NCBI RefSeq assembly: GCF_001657485.1
Contig: NZ_LXFU01000029.1
Location: forward strand, 124,001-188,000
Reading direction: 5' to 3'
From: Rhizobium sp. WYCCWR10014
GTDB taxonomy: Bacteria; Pseudomonadota; Alphaproteobacteria; Rhizobiales; Rhizobiaceae
Length of the DNA stretch: 64,000 bases
Shown: positions 55,544 to 64,000 of the stretch, piece after piece
How the letters are laid out: each line of letters opens with the position of its first letter
Position numbering within the stretch: position 1 is the first letter of the stretch
Program-made: the position numbers and the translations under genes
Notes under the pieces: model-generated
Database searches by the model: none
The model's input: only the letters and a program-made list of their open reading frames with translations
Told to the model about the DNA's origin: nothing

Positions 55544-56305
55544 TCAGATATCGTAAGTATGGGCGGCGTTGATCGTCGAGATGAAACGTTTGGTGCGTTC
55601 GCGTTCCGGCGCGCTGAAGATTGCTCTGGCGCTGCCCGTTTCCACCACGCTGCCGGCTTCCAGGAAAACCACGTCATTGGCGATCTTAGAGGCAAGCCGG
55701 AGATCGTGGGTCGCCATCACCATCGTCGTGCCTTCGCTGGCAAGTTGGCCTAGCACATCGACCACTTCGGCCGAAAGCTCGGGATCGAGGGCGGATGTCG
55801 GCTCGTCACACAGAAGCACGCGCGGCGACGGCGCCAGCGCACGGGCGATCGCGACGCGCTGCTGCTGGCCGCCCGACAGCGTCGAAGGCCAGGCATCGGC
55901 CTTGTCGGTCATGCCGACCTTGGTCAGCAATTCCATCGCACGCTCGCGGGCCTTTTGCTTCGGCCATCTCAGCACCGTCACCAACCCTTCCATGACATTC
56001 TCGATCGCGGTCTGATGCGGGAAGAGCTGGAAGTTCTGGAAGACCATGCCGGTCTGGCGGCGGATCTTCTGGATCGCCGGCCAGCTCGTTCGTTTGCCCG
56101 GTGCAAAGGCCAGCGTTTCCTCTCCGAGGCGGATGGAGCCGGCGGTCGGAATTTCGAGCAGGTTGATGCAGCGCAGGAGCGTGCTCTTGCCGCCGCCCGA
56201 AGGACCGACCAGCGCGGTAACGCTGCCTTCGGGGATGCGGATGCTGATATCCTTGAGGATGACCGCATCGCCGAAGCGCTTTTCGATGTTGGAAAGCTCG
56301 ATCAT
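55544..56305 (-). CDS. Polar amino acid ABC transporter ATPase
   Basis: 253 residues of the GlnQ/HisP type. Walker A GPSGGGKSTLLRCINLLE, Q-loop MVFQNFQLFPHQTAIENVME, signature LSGGQQQRVAIARALAP and Walker B VLLCDEPTSALDPE. It overlaps the permease gene by four bases (ATGA). It is the last gene of the binding protein-permease-ATPase operon on the reverse strand. Confidence 0.94.
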   Translation of the reverse strand: MIELSNIEKRFGDAVILKDISIRIPEGSVTALVGPSGGGKSTLLRCINLLEIPTAGSIRLGEETLAFAPGKRTSWPAIQKIRRQTGMVFQNFQLFPHQTAIENVMEGLVTVLRWPKQKARERAMELLTKVGMTDKADAWPSTLSGGQQQRVAIARALAPSPRVLLCDEPTSALDPELSAEVVDVLGQLASEGTTMVMATHDLRLASKIANDVVFLEAGSVVETGSARAIFSAPERERTKRFISTINAAHTYDI

Positions 56306-56982
56306 GCATTTGCCTCCAGCATGCCGCCATAACGCGCGAAGCGGCGTTCCAGCCGCACCTGCAGCTGCGAGAGGACGGAGCTCAGGACGAGATAGATCAG
56401 CGCCGCCTCAATATAGAGGATCAGCGGCTCATAGGTGGTGGCGACGATGCGCTGCGCCGCCTGGAAGAGTTCGGGCACGGTGATGGCGGCGGCAAGCGAG
56501 GTATCCTTGACCAGTGAGATGAAGGTGTTCGACAAAGGCGGCACGGCGACGCGGGCGGCCTGTGGGAGGATGGTGCGGCTCATGGCCTGGCGCCAGCTCA
56601 TGCCGATCGAATAGGCGGCTTCCCACTGCCCCTTTGGCACGGAGGAGATAACGGCACGAATGATCTCGGAACTATAGGCGCCGATATTCAGCGTGAAGCC
56701 GATGAGGGCGGCCGGAAAGGCGTCGAGCAGGATGCCGAGGCTTGGCAGGCCGTAGAAGATGACAAAGAGCTGTACGAGCAGCGGCGTGCCGCGGATGACC
56801 CAGACATAGAAGCGCGCGACGGCCGAAAGCGGCGTCGGCCCGAAGAGCCGGCCGATCGCGGTGGCGAGCCCAAGCGTCAGGCCGAAGGCGAAGGATAGCA
56901 GGGTCAGCGGAATGGTGAAGATCAACCCCGCCCAGAGGAGCGAGGGTAGCGATTCCGCCATCAGTTGGAGCCAGTGCGCCAA
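56302..56982 (-). CDS. Polar amino acid ABC transporter permease
   Basis: About 226 residues from a TTG at 56982 with GAGAGGG upstream. The frame continues upstream into a repeat, so those residues are not counted. Three to five membrane segments and the HisMQ-type motif: VIRGTPLLVQLFVIFYGLPS, VPKGQWEAAYSIGMSWRQAM and FISLVKDTSLAAAITVPEL. The ATG at 56961 (MAESLPSLL) is an alternative start. It is separated from the binding-protein gene by a 26-bp inverted repeat element. Confidence 0.92.
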   Translation of the reverse strand: MAHWLQLMAESLPSLLWAGLIFTIPLTLLSFAFGLTLGLATAIGRLFGPTPLSAVARFYVWVIRGTPLLVQLFVIFYGLPSLGILLDAFPAALIGFTLNIGAYSSEIIRAVISSVPKGQWEAAYSIGMSWRQAMSRTILPQAARVAVPPLSNTFISLVKDTSLAAAITVPELFQAAQRIVATTYEPLILYIEAALIYLVLSSVLSQLQVRLERRFARYGGMLEANA

Positions 56983-57022
56983 GGGGGTTCCCTCTCGTCG
57001 GTTGGTACGTTGAAGTGGCATA

Positions 57023-57153
57023 CCCCTCCCCACAAGGGGGAGGGGCTTAGCGGAGGCCCCGGCGCACCAAATAGCGATGGTACTGTTAGCTGAGAGGTTG
57101 TTTTGAGATGAGAACAGTGCGGCATCGAAGCCCCTCCCCCTTGTGGGGAGGGG
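57023..57153. repeat. Inverted repeat element with perfect 26-bp arms
   Basis: CCCCTCCCCACAAGGGGGAG... at 57023-57048 and its exact reverse complement at 57128-57153, with 79 bases between them. Such C-rich arms recur in rhizobial genomes. In mRNA it would fold into a long stem between the binding-protein gene and the permease gene. Confidence 0.85.
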
Positions 57154-57183
57154 TTGGGGAGGGGACTTTTTTCTGAACGAAGC

Positions 57184-57957
57184 TTACTTGGAAACGTCCT
57201 GGCCGAAATACTTGTCGGCGATCTTCTTATAGGTGCCGTCGGCCTTGATGTCGGCAAGCGCCTTGTTGATTTCGGCCAGAAGCTCCGGCTCGTTCTTGCG
57301 GATGATGACGCCGGAATAGTCGGCGTTTTCCTGCTCGGCGACGATCTTCACCGGCGCGTCCGGCTTGTGCTTCTTGAAATCGAGGAAGGAGAGGCTGTCG
57401 TTGATCGTGGCGTCGGCGCGCTTGGTCAATACCAACTGGATCGATTGATCGAAACCGTCGGTGCCGATGAGTTCGGCACCGGCTTCGGTTGCGAGCTTGC
57501 CGAAGTTGCTGGTCAGCGACTGGGCGGCCTTCTTGCCCTTCAGATCGGCGAAGGACTTGATGCTGTCATCGCCGTCGCGAGCGATCAGCACGGCCTTGGA
57601 GGCGATATAAGGCTCGGAGAAATCGTATTTCTGCTTGCGGGTTTCGGTGATGCCGACCTGGTTGATGACGGTATCATAGCGTTTGGCATCGAGGCCGGCG
57701 ATCAGGCCATCCCACTTGCCTTCGACGAACTCGGCCTTGACGCCGAGCTTGGCGGCGATCGCTTCGCCGATCTCGACATCGAAGCCGACAAGCTTGCCGC
57801 TTTCGTCATGATAGGTGAAGGGCGCATAGGTGCCTTCGGTGCCGATCTTGAAGACGCCGGCCGATTTGATGGCGGCGAGGTTTTCACCGGCATGGGCAGG
57901 CAGGAGGGCCGCAGCCTGAATGAGGGCAGCGGCGGCGACGGTTTTCAACCAGTTCAT
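57184..57957 (-). CDS. Polar amino acid ABC transporter binding protein (SBP family 3)
   Basis: 257 residues from ATG 57957; an ATG 12 bases earlier (MDKT) is possible, but AAGGATGG fits the inner one better. Signal peptide WLKTVAAAALIQAAALLPAH, then family 3 motifs: IKSAGVFKIGTEGTYAPFTY, GKLVGFDVEIGEAIAAKLGV and NQVGITETRKQKYDFSEPY. The nearest relatives I recall are cystine/glutamine-type binding proteins; the ligand is not clear. First gene of the operon. Confidence 0.92.
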   Translation of the reverse strand: MNWLKTVAAAALIQAAALLPAHAGENLAAIKSAGVFKIGTEGTYAPFTYHDESGKLVGFDVEIGEAIAAKLGVKAEFVEGKWDGLIAGLDAKRYDTVINQVGITETRKQKYDFSEPYIASKAVLIARDGDDSIKSFADLKGKKAAQSLTSNFGKLATEAGAELIGTDGFDQSIQLVLTKRADATINDSLSFLDFKKHKPDAPVKIVAEQENADYSGVIIRKNEPELLAEINKALADIKADGTYKKIADKYFGQDVSK

Positions 57958-58109
57958 TGTTTTATCCATCCTTGGGAGGTTGTCATCGGGTGAGGATAGT
58001 TTGCAGAAAATTAGGGCGCCGGAAGCGTAGAAAACTGCGAATAAAAGCAGCAACTGCAAATAATTTTCTCAAGCGGCCGTCTGAATCACGAATCCTGCAG
58101 AAACAGGCA

Positions 58110-58979
58110 TCAGGCCGCGATGCGGCGGCGCAGCTTTTCGCTGACGATGATGATCAATCCGGCGCCGAGGATCATCGCCGCGCCAACGACCACATTGGGC
58201 GTGGGGATATCGGCCCAGATCAAAAAACCCAGGAGGAAGGCCCAGATGAGAGAGCTATATTCGAATGGCGCAAGCACGGAGACGGGCGCCTGGCGCATGC
58301 CTTCGAAAAGGGCGAACTGCGCGCAGCCGGCAACGACGCCAGTGGCGATGAGAAGGGCGAGCTGCGTCATATCGGGTGTCTGCCAGGTGTAGAGAACGGC
58401 AACGCCGGTCATGGCAAGAAAGAAGACGTTGGAAACGGCGAGCTGGATAATGGTCTTTTCGTGCAGCGAGGTCTTGCGCAGCAGCACCATGGCGCAGGCC
58501 CAGAGCACGGCTGCCTGCAGGGCCAGATAGACCGGCCAGGAGATGGTGAGGCCGATCGGATTGCAGGCGATGAGGACGCCGACGAAACCGACGCCGACGG
58601 CCAGCCAGCGCGCCGGCGTGACCTTCTCCTTCAGGATGACCCAAGCCAACAGGGTGCCGACGACAGGTGCGGCGTAATAAAGCGTGGTTACTTCGGCAAG
58701 CTGCAGGCGGCTTGCGGCGGAATAGTAGGAAAGCCAGGCGCAGAGCAGAAGCACACTGCGGGCAATCATCGGCTTGATGATCGGCGACCTCAGCGTCTGT
58801 TGGACGAGCTTGCCGCGACCATAGGCGAGACAACCGACGAGGATCGTCAGACTGCGGAAAAACAGGATCTGCCAGACGGGAATGCTGGAAGCCAGGACCT
58901 TGATGATCGCGTCATGGAAGGTGAACGCCATATAGGCGAGGGTCGTGAGCAGGATGCCCAGGCTGACGGAGTTTTTCAC
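58110..58979 (-). CDS. EamA/DMT family transporter
   Basis: 289 residues from a GTG at 58979 (giving KNSVSLGILLTTLAYMAF); an ATG at 59060 would add 27 residues without membrane character. Ten membrane segments in two EamA repeats, including YYSAASRLQLAEVTTLYYAA and APFEYSSLIWAFLLGFLIWA. Substrate unknown. Divergent from the DeoR-type regulator, whose possible operator lies in the gap. Confidence 0.85.
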   Translation of the reverse strand: MKNSVSLGILLTTLAYMAFTFHDAIIKVLASSIPVWQILFFRSLTILVGCLAYGRGKLVQQTLRSPIIKPMIARSVLLLCAWLSYYSAASRLQLAEVTTLYYAAPVVGTLLAWVILKEKVTPARWLAVGVGFVGVLIACNPIGLTISWPVYLALQAAVLWACAMVLLRKTSLHEKTIIQLAVSNVFFLAMTGVAVLYTWQTPDMTQLALLIATGVVAGCAQFALFEGMRQAPVSVLAPFEYSSLIWAFLLGFLIWADIPTPNVVVGAAMILGAGLIIIVSEKLRRRIAA

Positions 58980-59116
58980 GGGGAGAGCGCACCAGGTGGC
59001 GGATATGCCGGCGGGAATCGGGAATGTCCAATCGATATTCCCGCCTCTCGGACCGGTCAATAGGGCATATTTGCTCTGGTGGTGGAGCTTTGTTTCGAAA
59101 CGTCAGAAAACGTGTG

Positions 59117-59159
59117 AACGTGCATATTGCCTGCATGATCATAAGCGGTTATGCACGTT
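59117..59159. promoter_or_regulatory. Inverted repeat, candidate DeoR-type operator
   Basis: AACGTGCATA (59117-59126) and TATGCACGTT (59150-59159) are exact inverted repeats with centres 33 bases apart, about three helical turns. They lie in the gap between the EamA gene and the DeoR-type gene, 33 bases before the latter's start. Confidence 0.5.
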
Positions 59160-59191
59160 TTCGGTATATGAGGTCTCAAACCGGTAGGAAC

Positions 59192-59968
59192 ATGCAGGAT
59201 TTTCTTTTGCGAGAGCGCCAAGGCGTGATTTCCGAGAGGCTGCGGCTGAATGGCCGCGTGCTGGCGACGGAGCTTGCGCTCGAATTCGGTGTCTCCGAGG
59301 ACACGGTGCGGCGGGACCTGCGCGAGATGGCGGCGGCAGGGCTCTGCGAGCGGGTTTATGGCGGTGCATTGCCGGTCTCGCCGGCGCATGGAAGCCTGAC
59401 GCAGCGCATCGGCTTTGCCGCTGACCGGAAACAGGCGCTGGCGCGCGCTGCGGCAAAGCAGATTGCCGCCGGTTCGACCGTGTTTTTCGATGCCGGCAGC
59501 ACCAATCTGGCGATTGCCAACGCATTGCCGGCCGAACTTGCGCTGACGGCTGCAACGAACGCGCCGGCGATTGCCGCAGCGCTGATCGACAAGCCTGCCG
59601 TCAACGTCATCCTGATCGGCGGGATGGTGGACCGGCAGACGGGCGGTTCGCTCGGCGCCAAGGCCTTGCGGGACATGGAGCAGATTTCGCCCGATCTCTG
59701 CATTCTCGGGGCCTGCGGCGTCGATCTCGAGGCCGGCATCACGGTGTTCGGCTTCGAGGATGCGGAGTTCAAGCGGTTTGCGACATCCAGGAGCAAAAGG
59801 GTGTTGGTGGCTGCAACCTCGGAGAAATTCGGCACGGCTGCCCCCCATAGCATCTTGCCTGTCGCGCATTGCGAATGCCTGGTCGTCGAACACGATGCCG
59901 ATCCGGCCATTCTCGCCCGTTACCGCGAGCGCGGATGCAGAACTGTTCTCGCCGAGAAAACGAACTGA
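59192..59968 (+). CDS. DeoR family transcriptional regulator
   Basis: 258 residues from ATG 59192, preceded by TAGGAAC. N-terminal DeoR helix-turn-helix (ERQGVISERLRLNGRV, then ATELALEFGVSEDTVRRDLR) and a DeoRC sensor domain with FFDAGSTNLAIANALP and GGMVDRQTGGSLGAKAL, which binds sugar phosphates in relatives. It lies 63 bases before an MFS transporter gene on the same strand, which it may control together with the divergent EamA gene. A dyad upstream could be its operator. Confidence 0.9.
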   Translation: MQDFLLRERQGVISERLRLNGRVLATELALEFGVSEDTVRRDLREMAAAGLCERVYGGALPVSPAHGSLTQRIGFAADRKQALARAAAKQIAAGSTVFFDAGSTNLAIANALPAELALTAATNAPAIAAALIDKPAVNVILIGGMVDRQTGGSLGAKALRDMEQISPDLCILGACGVDLEAGITVFGFEDAEFKRFATSRSKRVLVAATSEKFGTAAPHSILPVAHCECLVVEHDADPAILARYRERGCRTVLAEKTN

Positions 59969-60031
59969 GGCGACGTCATAGAGTTTAGGGAAATCGGGCG
60001 GGTGAAAGCCCGGCAATGAGGAAGACCGGAA

Positions 60032-61222
60032 ATGGATAGTCATGTGAGTATGCCGGGAGCCCGGAGCGGCTTCATTACCAGAAGCAGAGCGGCGGTTTCC
60101 CTGCTCTTTCTCATGAACGGTTTTGTCGTCGGCTGCTGGGCGCCGAAGATCCCGGATTTTGCCGAGCGTCTGGCGCTGACGAAGTTCGAGCTTGGACTGA
60201 TGATCCTCGTCTTCGGCGTCGGCTCGCTGGTCATGATGCCGATCGCCGGTGCGCAGATCGCCAAACACGGCTCGCGTATCGTCGTTCAGGTACTGGCCGG
60301 CTGCGTGCTGCCGTTGCTGCTGGCATTGACGCTGGCGCCAAATGTGCTCACCGGGGCAATCTCGCTCTTCCTGTTCGGCGGCTTTATCGGCGCAATGGAT
60401 GTGGCGATGAATGCCAATGCGGTCTCGGTCGAGAAATCCATGCGCCGCGCCATCATGTCGTCCTGCCACGCTTTCTGGAGCCTTGGCGGACTGATCGGCT
60501 CCGGTCTCGGCGGCATCGTGATCTCTAAACTCGGCGTGCTCGGCCATGCGCAACTGGCGACGGTGCTGGCGGCAATCTTCGTTGCCGTCGCCTGGCCAAT
60601 GATCCTTGCGGATCCGCCGCATCCCGACACCAAGAAGGAAAAGACGAAGCTGCCGATGGTGCCGCTGCCGTGGCTGCTCGGATTGATGGCGCTGTTCAGC
60701 ATGGTGCCGGAAGGCGCGGTTCTGGACTGGGGCGCGCTCTATCTTCGGCAGGAAATGGATGCGTCCGTCGCGCTTTCCGGTCTTGGTTTCGCAGCCTTTT
60801 CGGCCACCATGGCAATCATGCGCTTTGCCGGCGACCTGGTGCGTGACCGTCTGGGCGGCGTCAAGACGCTACGCATCTGCACTTTGTTTGCCATTGTCGG
60901 CATGCTGCTTGCAGGCCTGGCGCCCAATGCGGAGCTTGCCATCCTGGGCTTTGCTTTTTGCGGTATCGGCATCTCCAACATGGTGCCGATCGCTTTCTCG
61001 GCGGCGGGCAATATTCCCGGACTCAAGCCCGGCATCGGTATCTCGGTGGTCACGACCATGGGCTATTCCGGCATGCTGGTTGCGCCATCGTTGATCGGCT
61101 TCGTCGCCGAGCATATCGGTTTTGCCGTCGTTTTCATGGCGCTGCCGGTGCTGCTGCTCGTCGTTCTGCTGCTTTCCAAGCTGGCCCATTATGCCGATGA
61201 GACCTCCGGAGGCGGTCACTAA
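60032..61222 (+). CDS. MFS transporter (YbjJ-like)
   Basis: 396 residues with 12 membrane segments. FLMNGFVVGCWAPKIPDFAE, the LALTKFELGLMILVFGVGSL stretch, and SCHAFWSLGGLIGSGLGGIV resemble the YbjJ/FucP-related MFS group. Substrate unknown; the preceding DeoR gene suggests a sugar or its derivative. Confidence 0.88.
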   Translation: MDSHVSMPGARSGFITRSRAAVSLLFLMNGFVVGCWAPKIPDFAERLALTKFELGLMILVFGVGSLVMMPIAGAQIAKHGSRIVVQVLAGCVLPLLLALTLAPNVLTGAISLFLFGGFIGAMDVAMNANAVSVEKSMRRAIMSSCHAFWSLGGLIGSGLGGIVISKLGVLGHAQLATVLAAIFVAVAWPMILADPPHPDTKKEKTKLPMVPLPWLLGLMALFSMVPEGAVLDWGALYLRQEMDASVALSGLGFAAFSATMAIMRFAGDLVRDRLGGVKTLRICTLFAIVGMLLAGLAPNAELAILGFAFCGIGISNMVPIAFSAAGNIPGLKPGIGISVVTTMGYSGMLVAPSLIGFVAEHIGFAVVFMALPVLLLVVLLLSKLAHYADETSGGGH

Positions 61223-61318
61223 GCCGCCTCCCAACAAAAGTGATATCAGGGGCGGTTGACAAGAAAGCGGTCATGATCCACCTGAAAGGCACTGTTTTTA
61301 GGGGTGAAAAAGCGCTTC

Positions 61319-62569
61319 ATGTCCTCAGCCGCCGATTTTGATCCGAAACCGCGCCGCGCTTCCGTTGCCGTCGATGTCGGCGGCGTCATCGTCGGTGGCG
61401 GGGCGCCGGTCGTCGTGCAGTCCATGACGAACACCGATACGGCCGATATCGATTCGACCGTCGCGCAGGTCGCCGCCCTCCACAGGGCGGGCTCGGAGCT
61501 GGTGCGCATCACCGTCGACCGCGACGAGAGTGCGGCCGCCGTGCCGAAGATCCGCGATCGGCTGCTGCGCCTCGGCATGGACGTGCCCTTGATCGGCGAC
61601 TTCCACTATATCGGCCACAAGCTGCTTGCCGATCATCCTGCTTGTGCCGAAGCGCTGGCGAAATACCGCATCAACCCCGGCAACGTCGGCTTCAAGGACA
61701 AGAAGGACAAGCAGTTCGCCGAGATCATCGAGATGGCGATCCGCTATGACAAGCCGGTGCGCATCGGCGTCAACTGGGGCTCGCTCGATCAGGATCTGTT
61801 GACGGCGCTGATGGACCAAAATGCCGAGGCTGGATCACCGCTTTCGGCCCGGCAGGTGACGCGCGAGGCGATCGTGCAGTCGGCGTTGCTGTCGGCAGCC
61901 CTTGCCGAAGAGATCGGCCTGCCGCGCAACCGCATCATCCTGTCGGCCAAAGTCAGCCAGGTTCAGGACCTGATCGCCGTCAATTCCATGCTCGCCGAAC
62001 GCTCCAATCATGCGCTGCATCTCGGCCTGACCGAAGCCGGCATGGGCACCAAGGGCATTGTCGCCTCATCGGCGGCGATGGGCTTCGTGCTGCAGCACGG
62101 CATCGGCGATACGATCCGCGTGTCGCTGACGCCCGAGCCGAACGGCGACCGCACGCGCGAAGTCCAGGTGGCGCAGGAAATCCTGCAGGTCATGGGCTTT
62201 CGCCAGTTCATACCCGTCGTTGCGGCCTGTCCGGGCTGTGGACGCACGACGTCGACGGTATTCCAGGAACTTGCCCAGAACATCCAGAACGACATCCGCA
62301 AGAACATGCCGGTCTGGCGCGAAAAGTACCCTGGAGTGGAGGCGCTGAACGTCGCCGTCATGGGCTGCATCGTCAACGGGCCGGGCGAAAGCAAACATGC
62401 CGATATCGGCATTTCGCTTCCGGGCACCGGCGAGACGCCGGCGGCCCCCGTTTTCATCGACGGCCGGAAGGCGCTGACGCTGCGCGGTCCCAATATCGCC
62501 GCCGATTTCGAGGCGCTGGTTGTCGACTATATCGAGAAGCGTTTCGGCCAGCGGACGGCGGCGGAATGA
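61319..62569 (+). CDS. ispG: 4-hydroxy-3-methylbut-2-en-1-yl diphosphate synthase IspG
   Basis: 416 residues from ATG 61319; a GTG at 61304 is also possible. The TIM barrel has [20 protein letters not shown] and RITVDRDES. The C-terminal 4Fe-4S domain holds [16 protein letters not shown] and [20 protein letters not shown], with three cysteines and the Glu ligand. It converts MEcPP to HMBPP in the MEP isoprenoid pathway; a prenyl diphosphate synthase gene lies 1.1 kb on. It is followed 16 bases later by the broken hisC gene. Confidence 0.97.
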   Translation: MSSAADFDPKPRRASVAVDVGGVIVGGGAPVVVQSMTNTDTADIDSTVAQVAALHRAGSELVRITVDRDESAAAVPKIRDRLLRLGMDVPLIGDFHYIGHKLLADHPACAEALAKYRINPGNVGFKDKKDKQFAEIIEMAIRYDKPVRIGVNWGSLDQDLLTALMDQNAEAGSPLSARQVTREAIVQSALLSAALAEEIGLPRNRIILSAKVSQVQDLIAVNSMLAERSNHALHLGLTEAGMGTKGIVASSAAMGFVLQHGIGDTIRVSLTPEPNGDRTREVQVAQEILQVMGFRQFIPVVAACPGCGRTTSTVFQELAQNIQNDIRKNMPVWREKYPGVEALNVAVMGCIVNGPGESKHADIGISLPGTGETPAAPVFIDGRKALTLRGPNIAADFEALVVDYIEKRFGQRTAAE

Positions 62570-62585
62570 CCGCCTGCAACTTCGG

Positions 62586-63639
62586 ATGAGCCAGTACTGG
62601 TCGCCCATCGTCAGCAAGCTTCAGCCCTATGTCGCGGGCGAGCAGCCCCGTATCGCGAACATGGTCAAGCTCAATACCAACGAAAGCCCTTACGGGCCGT
62701 CTCCGAAGGCGCTCGAGGCGATCCGGGAAGCGGCGGACGATCGTCTGCGGCTCTATCCAGATCCCGCTGCCACGGAATTGCGCGAGACGATCGCGGCTCG
62801 TTTCGGCCTGACGGCGGAAGAAGTATTCGTCGGCAACGGCTCCGACGAGGTTCTTGCGCATACGTTCCAGGCTCTGCTGAAACATGAGCGGCCGCTTCTC
62901 TATCCCGATGTGACCTACGCCTTCTATTCGACCTATAGCCTGCTATACGGCATCGAGGCGATCGAGGTGCCGGTCGATGGCAGGTTCGAAGTCCGGCTGG
63001 CGGATTACGACAGGCCCTGCGGCGCGATCATCATCCCCAATCCGAATGCGCCGACCGGCATCGGCCTGCCGCTCACCGGCATCGAGGCCCTTCTTGCCGC
63101 CCATCCGGACGCGGTCGTCGTCATAGACGAGGCCTATATCGATTTCGGTGGTGAAAGCGCCATCCCGCTGATATCCACGCATCCCAACCTGCTTGTCATT
63201 CAGACCCTGTCGAAGTCCCGTTCGCTTGCCGGTCTGCGCATCGGCTTCGCGCTGGGGCAGCGGCCGCTGATCGAGGCGCTGGAAGGACAGCTTCAATTCC
63301 TATCCGCTCGATCGTCTGGCGCAGCTTGCCGCGACGGCGGCGATCAAGGACGAGGCGTGGTTCGAGACAGGCCGGAGGAGCATCATCGCCAGCCGGGAAA
63401 GCCTTGTTAGGGAACTCGAAGCGCTGGATTTCGAGGTGCTGCCGTCCCAGGCGAATTTCGTTTTCGCAAGGCACAAAAGCCGTTCGGGCGCAGCATTTCA
63501 AGCCGCTCTGCGGGAGCGCGGCATTCTCGTCCGGCATTTTGCCAAGCCGCGTATTTCGGACTTCCTGCGGATCAGCATCGGCACGGATGAGGAGTGTGCC
63601 CGTCTGGTCTCCGCTCTCAAGGAGATACTGGCGGCCTGA
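62586..63639 (+). pseudogene. hisC: Histidinol-phosphate aminotransferase, frameshifted
   Basis: The first 233 residues ([20 protein letters not shown] onward) read as a normal His[42 protein letters not shown] and the PLP lysine in [17 protein letters not shown]. At 63282-63286 the frame changes: after EALE the homologous sequence continues one frame over as [20 protein letters not shown] and runs to a stop at 63639 through [20 protein letters not shown]. Residues RVK of relatives are missing between them, which fits a loss of eight bases. The upstream frame ends at 63410 after 41 unrelated residues. It lacks the Arg of the FLRIS motif, so it is probably inactive. Confidence 0.85.
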
Positions 63640-63648
63640 CCTGTCGCT

Positions 63649-64000
63649 TCAGCTCTTCCGGTCGGCGATGAAATGCGCTGCAGAAGTGAGGATCGAGGCG
63701 CGGGCGCCGTAAGGGGCAAGCAGCGCTTCGGCATCGCGGACGTGCTCACGGAGCTGGGTCTCGGCCCATTCCATGCCGCGCAGGGCGACGAGTGTTCCCT
63801 TACCGCGGGCCGCATCCTTGCCGGTCGCCTTGCCCATGGTCGCCGCATCCGAAGTCAGGTCGAGAATGTCGTCAGCAAGCTGGAAGGCAAGACCGATCTT
63901 TTCGCCGAAGGCGCGCAGGCGGCGCCGATCTTCCGGCGGGCTTGCCGAGATGACGGCGCCGGCTTCACAGGCGAAGCGGATCAGCGCGCCCGTTTTCATC
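63649..64000 (-). CDS. Polyprenyl (probably farnesyl/geranylgeranyl) diphosphate synthase, 5' part beyond window
   Basis: The C-terminal 116 residues of a trans-prenyltransferase: KTGALIRFACEAGAVIS, then the second aspartate-rich motif in GLAFQLADDILDLTSDAATM and GKATGKDAARGKGTLVALRG. This resembles IspA of rhizobia. It extends past the right edge, so its start and the first aspartate-rich motif are not seen. It stops nine bases after the broken hisC on the opposite strand. Confidence 0.92.
   Translation of the reverse strand, partial: MKTGALIRFACEAGAVISASPPEDRRRLRAFGEKIGLAFQLADDILDLTSDAATMGKATGKDAARGKGTLVALRGMEWAETQLREHVRDAEALLAPYGARASILTSAAHFIADRKS

Noticed and set aside
59057..60622. 521-codon reverse-strand frame across the DeoR and MFS genes
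   Set aside because: Antisense to two real genes and without any motif.

Overview
The window is 64 kb of chromosome from an alphaproteobacterium of the genus Rhizobium (R. etli / R. leguminosarum type). The reasons are the cyclic beta-1,2-glucan genes ndvA and ndvB, the order obgE-proB-proA-nadD and rsfS-rlmH-envC-ctpA, a pyruvate carboxylase next to ndvA, RIME-like mosaic repeats and other short palindromic repeats seen in rhizobial genomes, and uniformly high-GC, NNC/NNG-rich coding. I see no plasmid, phage, conjugation or CRISPR genes. Most of the window is core chromosome; the only insertion sequence is a decayed IS5-type fragment. This identification rests on recalled family knowledge, not a database search.

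1-15 kb, mostly minus strand: a housekeeping block. It runs rplU-rpmA, two GNAT acetyltransferases, obgE, proB, proA, nadD, then rsfS, rlmH, an EnvC-like protein and ctpA (cut by the left edge). Between nadD and rsfS lies a complete molybdate module: a one-domain ModE-like regulator, modA-modB-modC, two ModE-like operators in front of modA, and a trans-acting small RNA of the alpha-r14 (NfeR1-like) type with three hairpins carrying CCUCCUCCC-like loops.

15-25 kb: tRNA-Ser(CGA), then accessory genes: a GT39-type membrane glycosyltransferase with a tiny upstream ORF, a DsbA-like protein, DUF6880, DUF2934, GNAT, ThuA, galE overlapping a phosphonate monoester hydrolase/sulfatase, and DUF1993. 25-36 kb, plus strand: a sugar ABC transporter that I assign to myo-inositol, because its promoter region holds an exact GGAA-N6-TTCC IolR site, followed by an M19 dipeptidase with a five-gene peptide ABC transporter.

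36-55 kb: the cyclic glucan region. Two small protein genes precede ndvB (2839 codons). ndvB is followed by opgC (glucan substitution), a VOC protein, the IS5 remnant, and the convergent exporter gene ndvA. A LuxR-type solo regulator and pyc follow, then an FMN reductase. 55-64 kb: a polar amino acid ABC transporter, an EamA transporter, a DeoR regulator with an MFS transporter, ispG, a hisC gene broken by a small deletion, and the 3' end of a prenyl diphosphate synthase gene.

Three of the four ABC transporter operons have a strong inverted repeat between the binding-protein gene and the membrane/ATPase genes, a common layout for raising binding-protein mRNA over the rest. The items I rate most worth checking are the alpha-r14 small RNA, the IolR site, the broken hisC, the intercistronic structures, and the two small genes in front of ndvB.
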